64,000 nucleotides of DNA, taken from assembly GCA_024449915.1 (NCBI GenBank), contig JAMZAV010000302.1, positions 1,550,001-1,614,000 of the forward strand, given 5' to 3'. Both the position numbers and the translations under genes were made by a program. Under the pieces are notes generated by a model. It was not told the DNA's origin, did no database searches, and saw only the letters and a list, made by a program, of their open reading frames with translations. Origin of the DNA: Sweltsa coloradensis (Eukaryota; Arthropoda; Insecta; Plecoptera; Chloroperlidae). Each line of letters begins with the position of its first letter. Position 1 is the first letter of the stretch. Shown in pieces: positions 39,663 through 52,340 of the stretch.

Positions 39663-39997
39663 TAATAAATATATCTAGTTTTGGTATTTTACATATACAA
39701 AATAACTGTGTGGTTAGAACCATAAATCGTGGTATTTAAGTGTTAGTTTGATTCACATGGAAAGCCACGTGGAAAGTAAGACTTTTTATATAAAATGAAA
39801 AAAAAAAACATTGAAATGAAAGAAATCTTAACTATACTTCAAGTCAAGAACTCCAGCACGCAACAGCAACAGTTTAATATTTAATATTTTGCTTACTCAT
39901 AATATTTCCTGAAAACAAGATACGATGAATGACGTGTTGCAATAAAGAATAGATCTTACTTTTTATCGCGTAGTTACAATTCCAATGAGACTGTTCT

Positions 39998-40045
39998 ACC
40001 ACAGATAATAGAGTACACTACGTAGTGTACTCTGTTATCTGTGGT
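39998..40045. repeat. Spacer-less 48-bp palindrome
   Basis: Two 24-base arms meet at CTACGTAG with one mismatch (40009/40034). With no loop it could extrude as a cruciform. Confidence 0.9.
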
Positions 40046-40639
40046 TCTACTGTTCAAAACGTGTCTAATACTAAAATTGGTAGGATCGTGTGCATCAACA
40101 AACTAACATTTGTTGACGTGAAACGCTGACGAAACCATCTAAAATCTCGTATACAGTATGAACCTCATGTAAATTACTCTCTTGTTAGTGATTGTGAAGT
40201 ACGCATAATTATAAGTCACGCTTATTGTCAAGAAATAATTTTCTTCATGCAAAATATACAACTCAGTACTAAACTTGTTTCTACTATACCACCGTATTTA
40301 TTACAACAACCACAAACTGAAATAAATGGCATAATATTCTTTTAAATATCAGTGCCATGGCTAATGGAAATTATTCATGAAACGAAATAAATTCACGAAG
40401 TAAAGTGGAATGTAAAAAATGGAGATATAAACGCTTTAAAAATAATTGAAGCATATAAACTATATTGAAGTTTCATCTAAACCGCGTACAATAATATATT
40501 CATAATACAAGTTATTTGTAAAAATAAGTATTAGTGAAGTGAGTTTAAAATTGTTCAGTACATCTTTAATATGACAAAATGACAGAAATATGTTACTTGT
40601 AAAATCATGTACTGATAAAATGCAATTTACACAATCTAT

Positions 40640-40725
40640 GCATGGTGCAGGGTTCGAGCCCACGTTCCTGTACGGGGTAAGCTGGGATCTGCGCCAGAAC
40701 CAAATTCGCCACAGAGGTGCGAGAT
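40640..40725 (-). repeat. tRNA-like fragment
   Basis: The minus strand has GGGCTCGAACCCTGCACC (B box-like) and GTGGCGAATTTGGTTCTGGC (A box-like). The spacing is near tRNA size but the stems are poor. Confidence 0.4.
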
Positions 40726-40739
40726 GCATAATTATTGAT

Positions 40740-43700
40740 ATGAGCCTGGTAACTTCTTGATATTTTTAGATTTATCGTTTGCTTGATGATAAATTCCAGC
40801 CGTGACACGATACGGTGGGCAGTTGCGTAGGACGTTGTGCGTGGGCGTAAAGGATCTTGGGGAGTCGACGGCCTAAGTGTATCTCTGCGCGAAAATAGAA
40901 TCAATGTTTCATCAGTAATGGTGATATTTGATATATTTTTAAGGCATTATTTATGCATCATCTTCTGTTGTATAGGGACAAAATCGCGAGACTTGGACGC
41001 TCTTTATCTCAAGGGAGACATTGTACTTGTATATTGTAGTTGTATATATGTATATTATTTCGCAGTCCCACGTTCAACAGCACTTTAGTAAGGCGTATAA
41101 ACGTTTTTTACCATTCGTGGTAAAAGAACAAAGCTCAGCTCACTTGAGATCTGATTTGATGTTGTACAGCTACGAGCGTACGTAGACGTCTCGACTTCTA
41201 TTATTCCACTCTGAACACGAAGATTCAGACTAACTAGATCTGCCTGGACTAATTTAATTTCTAGTTGCATGTCAAGTTTGATAAGCCACCACCGATAAGC
41301 CTAACTAAAATCAATGTTAGCCTTGGAATAAATGTAACGAAGTCTATACAAATTCCGCTCTGCATATTTGTTGGCCTATTCTAAAAGAGAATCTCTTGGT
41401 CAACAATATTAAATTCATGACACTGCACTTTTCGTTTCTGTACAATAGTATAAGATTCATGTCTGCATTATTTTTAAATAGGGAGCGAAGCTACAAAAAT
41501 TACAGATTGTCGAAGAACGTACAATTAAAATTTTAATTCTAATTGAAAGTTTTGGTGGAGGTGCCGGGTACGACTTAAAATCCATAATAAAATGTTTGCC
41601 CAATCCCCCGACCCTTAGGGTCGTCATTCTTGTTTTACAGCAATGTCAAGACAAAAGACGCCGGAGGTTGTGTTCGGTTTTTATCTTGAGACGTGACGCA
41701 CGCGCTAACGAACAGACGGACTGAAAAGTGAGGCTGCTTCCAAATAATAATAAATACTATAGAAATTAATAACACAATTGTAATGTGCTGAAAATTGTTA
41801 TCTATTGTTGCTGCTGATAATAGTCGGACTCATGGATTGGATTGAGAGTAGAAAATAACAAGGTGAAATTAGAGTTATAGGTGTCAAGTCCTTGCTTGAT
41901 ATTTTGTCGGTGGATGTAGGTTTGACGGCTTGTGAGAAATAGTGGTTTAAAGAAGTTTTCGGAATATTAGTTTCTTTGCCGGCTCGAGCACCACGGTTAA
42001 TTCTCAAGAGTTAAAATATGTCTGTTATTCTTTTTAGGTCGACGCGATAATTTTATGACAATCTTTTAATACAAGCTTATTTTTTAAGATGTTAGACGAA
42101 TTTATTGTTTTTAACGTTTACACTATATTGTTAAGAGATTCCTACAATCGTTGGAAAAGTTTTGGTTACTGTTCAAGTGTTGGCTAACTTACACCAGAAA
42201 CATACAACGTTTCAACATTTTTGAGAAGCATATCTAATATTTATCCAAAATAATTTTGATAATTTAACAGGGATTATGCACCTTGCAAATACTGTCAGAT
42301 TAATTTGACGCTAGCCGTGACTATTACTGAAAGACTGACGATTGCTTCTATTTTACATTTAATTATCAGTTCTATTTACACTTTGTTGCTAATTTTGTAT
42401 TATAAAGTCATATATTTTATAACGATTTATAACGATTTATTTCTCAAGTTTTTTGCATTAATCTGGTTTGACAACATTCCCAATCAAACTATATAACCAT
42501 AATACGCAAACGTTTAGTACAACACATTATTTTTTCGGTTTGTAAGTATTGTCATTGTTTTAACTAATTTATATTATTTTCAATTAATTAATTCTGACGT
42601 TCCAAATTTCGCATTTAAAGGTAAACTAACATACGAATTTCCAAGCGTTATGAACTAGTTATGACTATTTATAACTTTCATTATTTGGGGACCACTTTCT
42701 ATATAAAAACAATTTGTCTGTTTTACAAAAGAAGCTTAGTGTGTACATTAGTAATTTGTACTCTTAGTTACTAAGTTTTACAGCTGTTAATCATAGCACA
42801 ATAGGTTAATTTAATAGAACAAAAGAAACTCGTATTTTCGGTAAAAACCTGGTCCCACGTTGCTTCGTTTCCACCGAACCAATTTGATAGGGAGGTGGGT
42901 GTTTTTCCTGGCAAGAGTCTATAGCACATTATCTAATTTGTCGGGAACACATTTCTCAAAGGCGATTTTAATCTGTTCTCTTTGTTAACGCCTGACGGAG
43001 GGTTTCACCCTTCAGTGTCCCGGCTCGTCAGTCCGCGTCCTATCCGTGGCCGAGACGGGAGGCGGCAAGACGCGTGCTTTTAAACAGATTAAATTTACTT
43101 GTTTACTTCGCAACTCAATAAGATTAATTAACTATAGAGCCCCCCACGTAACTGAGGAATATTATATAAAGAGAGTGCGAGAGAGAGGCCAACAGTTCTT
43201 CAATGAGCTAAACGAAGAAAGCTTTCTTAGTAATTAGCTTCACGAATTAAAAAAGATCGAAGTGATTTCTTAGTTCAATATTTAAATGTTCAGCCTGGGG
43301 ATTACTTTACGAAAGTTGTGAACTTGTTTTTAACTTGTTAATATGCTAACCGTATCTAATGTAGTACAGTTTATCTGTGTTGGAACATATTATTATTAAA
43401 GTAAACATATGCATCTGGCATCGTCAATAGGCCATCCAGATTGACAACCAGAATAATAATTATTAATAAGATTATTAACCTAAATTTAAATGGAACTTTT
43501 AATCGAATTCATTTTCGAATTACAACTTTATAATATATGTACTAGATTCCTGTGGAGGTATTTTTTCAAATTAAATTTTGATATGTGTTCGTCCCATTGC
43601 CAAGCCTTTTATTTCCAATCATGTCCTATAGGCTAAACATAAGTGGAAAGCAGAGGAGTCCAGAATTGATTTCGATTTATTAAGATTTATCTAGTCTGAG

Positions 43701-43830
43701 TAAGATACTGTATTAATTGAAATCAACGTGTTATGTGAAGTATGAAAGCAAGTATCTACGCAAAATGCAAGGGATTTCTGAAAACTTGTGAAATTTAATT
43801 CAGTCAATAATAAAAAACTAACCGACAATG
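40740..43830. other. AT-rich DNA without recognised genes
   Basis: It includes the 16-mer word at 41554-41569 and a GC-richer patch at 43000-43060 (CGTCAGTCCGCGTCC...GAGACGGGAGGCGGC). The short frame from 43046 resembles no known protein. Confidence 0.35.
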
Positions 43831-43832
43831 TT

Positions 43833-44035
43833 GGCTCGATCCCGTCGAGACCGGCAGTCCTGACAGAAGGTTTGTTCCTTACTTTTTCTCAATTGTTAAT
43901 GCGAACGCAAGGGATTGAGTCCTCTTTAACAGCCCTCGGACATCCTTCCACAATAATTGGCCTAACTCCAATATACCTAGTTAGATACCTGAAGAGGGGC
44001 ATGCATTGCACCCTGGGCAGGCTTTATAATTTATT
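43833..44035 (+). mobile_element. tRNA-derived SINE with internal deletion in the head
   Basis: It reads CCGACAATGTTGGCTCG and then jumps straight to ATCCCGTCGAGACCGGCA, losing the anticodon region and most of the B box. The body then follows (GACAGAAGG, CTCCTTCGG-like AACAGCCCTCGGACATCC) to CACCCTGGGCAGGC. It compares directly with 46932-47198. Confidence 0.72.
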
Positions 44036-44701
44036 AAAAATTACTATGACAAAACTTATAATAATTGCTAGTAGAGAAATGTGTTTTCTTTTCTTTGAAC
44101 TGCATACTTGATACTATCATTATAAACAAGAGTTTCCTACCAGTTCTTTCTGTTGTGCAACAAAGCTTATAAAACATGTGTTGATCATAAACTTTTATGT
44201 ATTGCAATTGTTCGCTGTAAGTCTTATCATAGGCTCTCTGCAATTTAATTCAGTGCGACCAGCTAGGAGCATGTAATATACTTCACATAATAATATAATC
44301 GTTAACTTACGGTGATGTAATAATATAAACGCATGCCCCTTATAATGAGTTATACTTTTGCTGCTTTAAGACCTTTGTGTTGAGAGAAGATCGAAAGAAT
44401 TGAAAAGAAGATTTAAAGGTGTGCAAAAGCATATGAAGATTTGGTACCTATATAAATTGACAGTAGATTCACCAAGATGAACAAAGAAATATATTCAACT
44501 TAAACTTGAAATACTATTAATGTTACATGGTTTACACTAGAATTAATTTCGAATGAAATGTCTTGGAAATAACAGTCCAAGTGCAGTTTGCTAAATGTGA
44601 CTCTTACCAACGAGTTTCTTAAAATAAGGCGACATGATTTAACTGTAGGTTTGATGCATGTGCATGAACACTTCCTTGCGTGCCTACCAAGGTGTTGAAA
44701 C

Positions 44702-44791
44702 GCTGATAAGCCTCAGTGGCGGCCTTATCGAGATCAAGTACTCATAAACCACGCCACTGTGTCGCCTTATCAGCTCCATTGTTGTCTTATC
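44702..44791. promoter_or_regulatory. Inverted repeat carrying clustered GATA motifs
   Basis: GCTGATAAG-CCT-CAGTGGCG (44702-44721) is inverted at 44752-44775 as CGCCACTGTGTCG-CCTTATCAGC. GATA-factor sites occur at 44705-44710, 44724-44729, 44766-44771 and 44786-44791. This may be an enhancer fragment or an eroded foldback that happens to contain the motif. Confidence 0.4.
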
Positions 44792-45224
44792 TCTGTTTAC
44801 ACATCGGCTGACGAGTGAGGGTGGTTCAAGGTGAGCCCGCTACATGGCGGTAAGAAGTCGTCGAGGGGAGCGGGAAAATGTTTGTTCTAAACCGGCGTTA
44901 ATTCGAGCAACGTCGTCACGTGACTATTAAACGTTGCACAAATAGCCGTGTTTTGTCTTCCAGGTTACAACATTTCCGGTTTACAACTTAAGTCAGATTG
45001 TTCGTCTAATTTACAACAAAATGTACCATCATTAAACGCTTGCTAATGAGCTGTTGAATCGTCATAATAATAATCCGACCATATGTCCAACAATGAAGTC
45101 GGGTGGGGGTGGGAAGATCCCACCAAACTCTTAGGCCTCCAGGTCTATCGAAGTCGGCTAGCCATGTCAGACGATTCGCCCATATTGTTTCGCTCTTCCC
45201 TTCCCCTTCCCCCCCAACGTCACT

Positions 45225-45371
45225 TTATTGTTCCTCAGGTATTACCACCAGTTTATGCCACATTTTTCTTTCTCCCCACCACTTTTCCTCTTGAATTCTT
45301 TCCCAAGCTACGTTTCGTCTTTCCATATCCATCTCAATTGCATCTTGCCACCTCAGTCTGGGTCTCCCTCG
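45225..45371 (-). pseudogene. LINE reverse-transcriptase ORF, extreme C-terminus
   Basis: The minus strand encodes RGRPRLRWQDAIEMDMERRN, VAWERIQEEKWW, then GERKMWHKLVVIPEEQ and a stop. GRP--RW-D-IE-D-----V-W is the usual ending of ORF2 in several non-LTR retrotransposon clades. The rest of the element is missing, so this is a 5'-truncated dead copy. Confidence 0.7.
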
Positions 45372-45648
45372 CTATATTAATCGGCATATTATTATAATAT
45401 AATAAAATTACCGTAACATATTTGTTTCGGAAACTTTGCACATGTCCTTGAAACAGATATAAAGTTGCCTATGATAAAACTTATTAAATGTTGATATATT
45501 ATTTGTGGGTGTGTGTTGTGTATTGTGAAAATTTAAATTGATCTTGTTGATTAGTTTTAATTACAACCCTTCTTGTTTAGAAAAGTTGTGTTATAGAAGG
45601 CCTTATTTATAATAATAATATGTTTCTATCACAATACAATGTGGAAAG

Positions 45649-46083
45649 TTAAGGACCTCCGTGATGTCGGTCGGCCGTGCAAAGCGGATTAAACTGCCCC
45701 TGCTTCTTAGTTCTTACCAGAGTGTTACTGAAAGCAAAATGTTTCAGAGTGAACCCGGTGACTGTGTGCGTATGCCACGTTAACGCAGATTCCACCCTAG
45801 GCCTACATACGTCCGAAACGTGCGTCATAAAAAAGCAATGTATGTTTCTTTTAGGTCTCTTTGATTTAATAATCCGGGCATCTAAATGGATATTAACTGC
45901 GAGGAATGCAATTTGGCTGGTAATACGCCCCAGCAATGCCTCCATTAGCGACGTAGACCCCACACACACGCTGGGCATAGTGTTATCACTCATCAGGCCT
46001 AATGCGGTTAACTGACCAACCCTATACAGCCTGATATGATTATGAATGAGTATACGCGTAGTGCTCATATTAACTAGGCACAT
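45649..46083. other. Stretch open on both strands, no recognised protein
   Basis: Frames of 144 (minus) and 112 (plus) codons overlap here. Neither shows family motifs, a convincing start or splice context. I do not call a gene. Confidence 0.3.
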
Positions 46084-46846
46084 GCATCTACCTAGTGGAT
46101 GTTGCGTTTTCCACGCTACAATCCCATCATTTAGTTTGAAATAGTTTGATTCGGCCAGCCAGCATGCTCATTATATTATATTTTAAAATTTGTCTGTCCA
46201 CTCACATTTGTTTGGTATCTAACATAAGTAAGAAGAAGTGAGTTTTTGTTGCTTATAACGTCTCTGTTATTGCAATACTACTATTCGAGACGGTGAGTGG
46301 TTAATTACAAAAGCCCATAACTTATGCGGGATTCTAAAGATCTAAATAAAAAAGAGCACACAAATAAACACAATTATTCGTCCTTCATCGCCATGCTCTG
46401 CCAATTCTATCCCGACCCCAGACGGAATTTTCAAATATGCCATTAAGCATGCCTTTAATCATTTTGTTTGAGATAGAGTAGCCTAAGGCATAAATAACAG
46501 GTTCAATAATAATAATAATTCTAAATTTGAACGTAATTTATGACAGTAGCTGCCATAAAAGTAACTTATGTAATATGGCCAGTTGACTTACTTCTAAACT
46601 CACTTTTTAACTTTTTTAACATAAATAATAATATATTCTGCATAGTATGTTCAGGTCAAAATACAGTTAACAATTCAATTTCGGTATTTATAGCAGAAAT
46701 GTTCTTTTGCAACATCTAAAATGCAAGTAAGTAACTTATTTTAAACAAAAATAAAGTAGACAAAACTATCGTCCGTCCGTAAAAGTACCATAAATTTGCC
46801 ACTTACCACTGAAAATACAATTTAAATCATCGCAATATAGGCTTTT

Positions 46847-46862
46847 GGTGGAGGTGCCGGGT
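46847..46862 (+). repeat. GGTGGAGGTGCCGGGT word
   Basis: It sits in the larger shared context TAGGCTTTTGGTGGAGG...CCGGGTCCATGGGCAAAA, repeated at 47236, one copy on each side of the SINE at 46932. Confidence 0.75.
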
Positions 46863-46931
46863 CCATGGGCAAAACCATAGCATGTTATTTAGCAGTGTGC
46901 GGTTAGTGAGTGGGTGAACACTACATGATTT

Positions 46932-47198
46932 ACCGACAGTGTTGGCTCGGGCGCTAAGCGCTCGACTCTGATTCGGGAGGTCCCGGGTTCGAATCCCGTC
47001 GAGACCGGCAATCCTGACTGAAGGTTTTTCCGAGGTTTTTCTCAGTCGTTAAGGCGAATGCAAAGGAATGAGTCCTCTTAAACAGCCCTCGGAGATCCCT
47101 TCACAATTTCCTATCCGCACATACCTAGTTCATTTGAAGAGGGGCTAATTGCACCCTATAACAGGTTTCCCACGATAAAAAAAATAAATAAAAAAATA
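46932..47198 (+). mobile_element. Full-length tRNA-derived SINE with target-site duplication
   Basis: The head holds GTTGGCTCGGGCGCTAAGCG and GGTTCGAATCC (perfect B box). The body holds GTCGAGACCGGCAATCCTG and AACAGCCCTCGG. The tail is an (AAATA)-type A-rich run. The 12-bp duplication ACTACATGATTT lies at 46920-46931 and 47199-47210, the mark of target-primed retroposition. It is the best reference copy of the family in this window. Confidence 0.9.
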
Positions 47199-47235
47199 AC
47201 TACATGATTTGAGTATAAATGTAATGTAGGCTTTT

Positions 47236-47251
47236 GGTGGAGGTGCCGGGT
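47236..47251 (+). repeat. GGTGGAGGTGCCGGGT word, second local copy
   Basis: It is followed by CCATGGGCAAAA as at 46847, while the flanks outside this short block differ. Confidence 0.75.
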
Positions 47252-48830
47252 CCATGGGCAAAATACATTTCCAATTTTCATCAGAAGAAGAAGATTTTGT
47301 GTACTTATATAATAATTCTTAATGTTGTTCCGAATTAGCCGCGGGTGGAATCGTGCCCAGCTTGTTGGTCGGTATGTCCTAAAAGTACCGGTCTCTAGTT
47401 CGCCATTGTTCGCTCGTTGGCGGCGTATGTGCTAACCAAGTATGCTTGATCTGCTTTAAATTTAAGTTCCCACTTACATTTTTTGTGAGAGAGTGAGTAG
47501 ACTGAAAATACGAATTTACTTTTTAATTTATTCAATAACAAAACAACATGAAAACAGAACAATATACAAAATCTTTGAAAACATACACGTAGGCTACCAA
47601 TAATAATAAGTTCATATTATCGTTGAGTTGATACAATAGTTATCGTAGCTTTTCGTGACAGGTGATCAAAACAAACAAATCAGTAATACTTGCTATTAAT
47701 TATGGCATAGTATACAATATCAATTACGCCAATTTGATATCAATCGACAACTTGTGTCCTTAAAGCAGGCTTATGAAAAATTCTGATAAACCTTCTAAGT
47801 AGAAGATCATTCGACTGTAAACAGATACTCTAGAAGATCATTCAACTGTCTACAGATACTCTTGTCTGCAACGGAATCAGAAATAAATTCACATTGTAAA
47901 CGAGGCCCAATTGATACGGACTCGGCGAAGCTAATACTTGCACAATGCCCATTTAATAGGCAACTACTTGTTGCATATAACTTGATAACGTTGCTATATT
48001 AAAGTATCTTAATCTTATCAGCCTTATCAGCTACTTTTGTCTCAAACGCGAATACGGAACATCAGAATGAATAATATTATGTTTTATGGTATAATATGGA
48101 ATATCGTCGCTTCGTTTTACTTATATTTCGATAGGTTTGTTTGAAACGTAATTATTTGCGAAATATAGATTCGAGAAAAGTATGTATTGGATGTTTCTTG
48201 ACGTATAATTTGATAATTAATGTGATTAGTTGGTAATGAACGTTGAAGAAAGTTGGTAGTGTAGATTTTGTGAAAGAAAGAAAGAGGAGTTTGAGAAGTT
48301 GATGGTGGGGAGATTTTGTTAAAAGCTAGAAGAGAGATCGTGAGATCTTGGATTGATAACATTGGAATAATTTTGGAGAAAATAATGCTAGCTATTGCGT
48401 GATGTAGGCATGTACGAATATCACGGAAGAGTTATCAGGGTAAGAGAAGAGTATGTAGGTGGTTCACTAGCGACGTCCTTTACTAACAGGTTCAACTCAT
48501 GAAGGTGTTGTATATTGCGTATATTAAGGTTATCAAGAATTTTCTCTCTAATATTCGAGCAAGCTACGTTTAAGTTAAAGCCTACTTAGGAACAGTTCCT
48601 AACACTGCTTACGAAAATTAGCACCACATAAAACCTGCATCCTGAGCAAAACTAATTCTATACAAAGTAACATATGTAGGTATAATTTAATTGATAACCT
48701 AATCCGTGTATTTGTTAACTAATTTATAACGCTCATCCTATAATCACATTCTTAATCCAATCGATTAAAACATTTGCCAATCCCCACCTCTTAGTAACTG
48801 TTAGTTATAGGTAACGTTTAAGGGTGTTGC
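47252..48830. other. AT-rich DNA, short tandem duplication and GATA motifs only
   Basis: A 31-bp unit AGAAGATCATTCGACTGT... is duplicated at 47801-47862. CTTATCAGCCTTATCAG near 48014-48030 is a double GATA motif. No gene was recognised. Confidence 0.4.
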
Positions 48831-49255
48831 GCTCCCACTCTAGGAGGCATCCATCACGGTTTGACTGACACCCTCGCCCGGGCACTCACAGAACACACTC
48901 ACGTCCGCCCCGAGCGCAGAAACACCGCCTAATGGAAATCGTGACCCGAGAGTCCTGGGTTCACGATCCATCAACACCCGGCCGCATTCCTTATTCCGTC
49001 CAAGCCAACTACACGGGTCCCAGTTACATGACGAAACAGGGATTGCATTTCGAGAGTATTAAGGAGGGCGCACGCCTTCCGCGCCCAATGTTGATGCACG
49101 GACGCGTTCGGCCCGAACGGCGCGAGTTGATATCCCATTGATATGCTCCACTTGGCCGAAGACCTCACGGGTGCTGTACAGAACACAGATGTGTGCCGGC
49201 GAGGTACTTCTTTCAATAAAGTCGGTAGTGTAGCGAGCTGTAGGAACACCGGACC
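48830..49255. other. GC-rich island of unknown nature
   Basis: It is sharply richer in GC and CpG than its surroundings (ACACCCTCGCCCGGGCACTC, CACGTCCGCCCCGAGCGC, GCGTTCGGCCCGAACGGCGC). A frame of 69 codons from 48932 shows no family motifs. AATAAA follows at 49217. It could be a CpG-rich promoter, a retrogene fragment or an element. Confidence 0.3.
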
Positions 49256-52200
49256 GGTAGAGAAGTTGGTAATAACAGACAGCTAACTATACCACTTCTG
49301 ACTCTGTAAGAAAGACTAACTAGCCACAGAAGCTGATTGAATGCGAAATCTCACTGGTTTGTCTAATTTACTAATTATGATAATTAAAGTTAACCATTCA
49401 CTCACTACTTAACTATTGTGGAAGGGAAAGATACAATATTGTCGCTGGCTAACTTTTTGCCGTTAACGGTCCTAAAATGTAACCAAATACATTTATTTCG
49501 TTTCAATAAAATCAGATTCTTGCGTTATGAATATGATTGGCGTGCACATTTAAGATAAGAGTTAAAGAATAATTTAAAATATTTGTTCGCTTGGCATTTG
49601 ATGCGCCAGGTTAAATGTTGCTCGTTTGGTTTGTTCTAGATTGCTTGATTAGCTTCAGGTCCCATACTAACACGTATGCCGGATGAACATAACATATTAG
49701 CATAGTTTACATAATTAGTATTGGGAGGTTTAGATGTTTGGCGTATTAGGTAATGCTTTGATAAAACTCATTCAGAAGGTGATGGTGTGAGGGGGGGGGG
49801 GTCAGTATGCAACACTAGCATGTGGGAGTGTCCAGTATGGTGTCGCACCATGTAAGTGTTACAGTATGTGAATGTCCAGCACACAGATTAGGCTCCCCCT
49901 ATACGTGGTAATAGCAGCATGTGAAGTGACACTCAAGTAGGCCAGGGGTTGTGGTAACCGCAGAGGGAACTCAGAATTCAGTGACGCCGGCGTTATAGGC
50001 ACGTACCGTGGGCACTTCCTTCACTGCACAAACCTATCTGGCGCTGAAACCACGATGTGGGATTCGATTGAATTACGGGCGTGATTCTCACCGCAGACAG
50101 GCAACCCATACTGAGGCCCTTTCTCAGAGGTTTAGCAGTTAGAAGTTCGATGCTATAGAAATCTACTATAGTTCTCAATTATCAAGTTCCTCCTTGTACC
50201 ATATACAATAGCTAATATTAGAATCAGTTAACTGTGATAATAGTTATTAAACTATTTAAATAGTGAATTAGTACTCGGGGTATATTTGGTTGTCCCAGCC
50301 AGTGGGTCAGAAACGTGTGAAACCAAAGTCACAAATTATTTTATTATTTATTTAATTAGGACTTTTCGAATTTCTTTTATACGATCTAACGCAACATAAT
50401 GACTTTATGATTTTGGTCAGCCGTGAACAACAAATAACTAGTAATTTATCAAATGAAATAATAAAGTAATACCATAATTATTTATTCTTGATTAATAATT
50501 GATAAATCTGCATTTCAAGGAGTATAAACACAATCCTTTACTTTCAGTATCGCTGTTGAATGGTGCCCTATCTTTCCATTGATTTAATTTTTAATCTCTT
50601 TTGTAGCAAATGACAAAATTTGATGCATTATTTTAGAAATATTTTTTAAGAGACATAGCTAATCGAGACAACCTCTAAGCTAGTGATGACGAAGTCAGTC
50701 AAAAGGTTAACTTCAGGATAACCCAAAATCCCATTCTTAAGTACACTGCGATTTTGATTAAAAATCTCATCATTTTTATAATTTAACGTGATATGAAAGC
50801 ACCTATTATAATTGAAACATATTTTAAAATAATAAAACAAGGTCAATCACAGAATGATTTATTTAATTCGCATTGTTATGAAACGTATTATAAATTTAAA
50901 TAAACAATTTGCGTCCTTGTATTTTCTTCATTTTAACATAGGTTTATAAAATATCGGAATTTAATTTCAAAGCAATAGATGATTATAGTCAATGAATGGC
51001 ACTTCTTACAAAAGTAGGTGTAGGGGAGAGAGGAAGACTCATTTACCGTGGTGAAGACTGAAGACAATGTGGCAACAGGGTTATCTAAGCAATCTTGGTT
51101 TACACAGAAGTTAACATGGTGCATTATACGCTAGCATGATTGAATAGCTTCAATGTTCATCTGGGAAGATTAGTGAATGGATTATGCAGATTCGTCTGTA
51201 ACATGAACTTCCTAGACTTGAAGAGACTGAAGCTACTACAATGGCTGAACCTTCTAATCCATACTCATATACCGCGCTGCAGGAGCCTGTCAGGAATTAC
51301 TGGGATATAGTTATAATTGTGGCTTGTTGATGCATTTAACAACCACCTGTGATATAAGCAGATCATCTTTAAAAAGTTTGTGCAGAAAAATTACTCCTTT
51401 CTTTAGGGGGCACAGCTAGTTAAACCTAAACAACCTTTACGTGATACCGCTTGATACTGATTCGGTGACGTCACTAAAAGGGCACGTGGATAGATGTAAA
51501 GAAATGCCATAGGATTCATAGGATTCAATTTCATCATTCCATTGTGACTTAAGACATAATAATTAAAGAACATATTAGTCAGAACTGCGTTTTTATTTTT
51601 TTTTATATTTTTTTACCAAAGCCATACAAGTACGCAGAACAAATTATATATTTGAAATCTGTATCTCTATATTATTTAAAAACAGATCTTGTGTTAATTG
51701 TACATGAACTGTTCAAGATATGTTTGATAGGTCTCATACCCTGGCGTTCGCCTTTAGTCTGAAACTTTCAGTAAGATTGCCGGTAGCGAGTTTCGAACTG
51801 GTGACTTCCCGAATCAGTTTCATGTGTTACGCACGAGATACTTCTTGGTCAACATCATAAATGCATTGTTATTTATATTTTAAGTCACACGGAGCCACTT
51901 CATTAGACTCCTCCACTTACAATAAGATCTTGTAACTTTTACTCTGAGAAGTTATTCTCAAAATGCATATTAATTTTATTGTAACAAAAAAGTATTTATT
52001 TAAGCTTATGTTATTCATGAAAAGAAGAATTCAGGACTTTTCAATAATGTTGCCCTAACTTTGCTGTCCATGGAGCACAATAATATAGGTTCGTAATAAT
52101 ATCCTATATTTATAAGTATGCACATTGTATTCCCCGCCCGAGTGTGGAGATGTCAATGTTGTCAGGGTGGTATTGCGAGCGGCTCCGGAGCTAGGGTGAA

Positions 52201-52340
52201 TATGTTATACGACGGATCCCGGCTCTAGTTTCTAATCAAACCTTATCACCGGATTGAATCGAACTGCAGGGGCGTCCCGCGGATGTCTGAGATATTTAAA
52301 TGAGCATGTCCAAACCAGACAGTTTGCAAAGACGAACCAA
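49256..52340. other. AT-rich DNA without recognised genes
   Basis: It contains a G11 run near 49792 and a minus-strand SINE fragment at 51735-51815 (CAGTAAGATTGCCGGTAGCG; GACTTCCCGAATCAG). Nothing else was supported. Confidence 0.4.

Noticed and set aside
43046..43237. Short frame starting MAETGGGKTRAFK resembling a P-loop
   Set aside because: GGGKT alone is not a Walker A context; no further nucleotide-binding motifs or splice support.
45083..45397. 104-codon + frame
   Set aside because: It is the antisense shadow of the LINE reverse-transcriptase tail on the minus strand.
45649..46083. 144-codon minus frame as a gene
   Set aside because: The opposite strand is open too and composition is not gene-like; no family resemblance.
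48932..49141. 69-codon frame in the GC-rich island as a gene
   Set aside because: No recognisable domain and no splice or expression evidence; listed only as an island.
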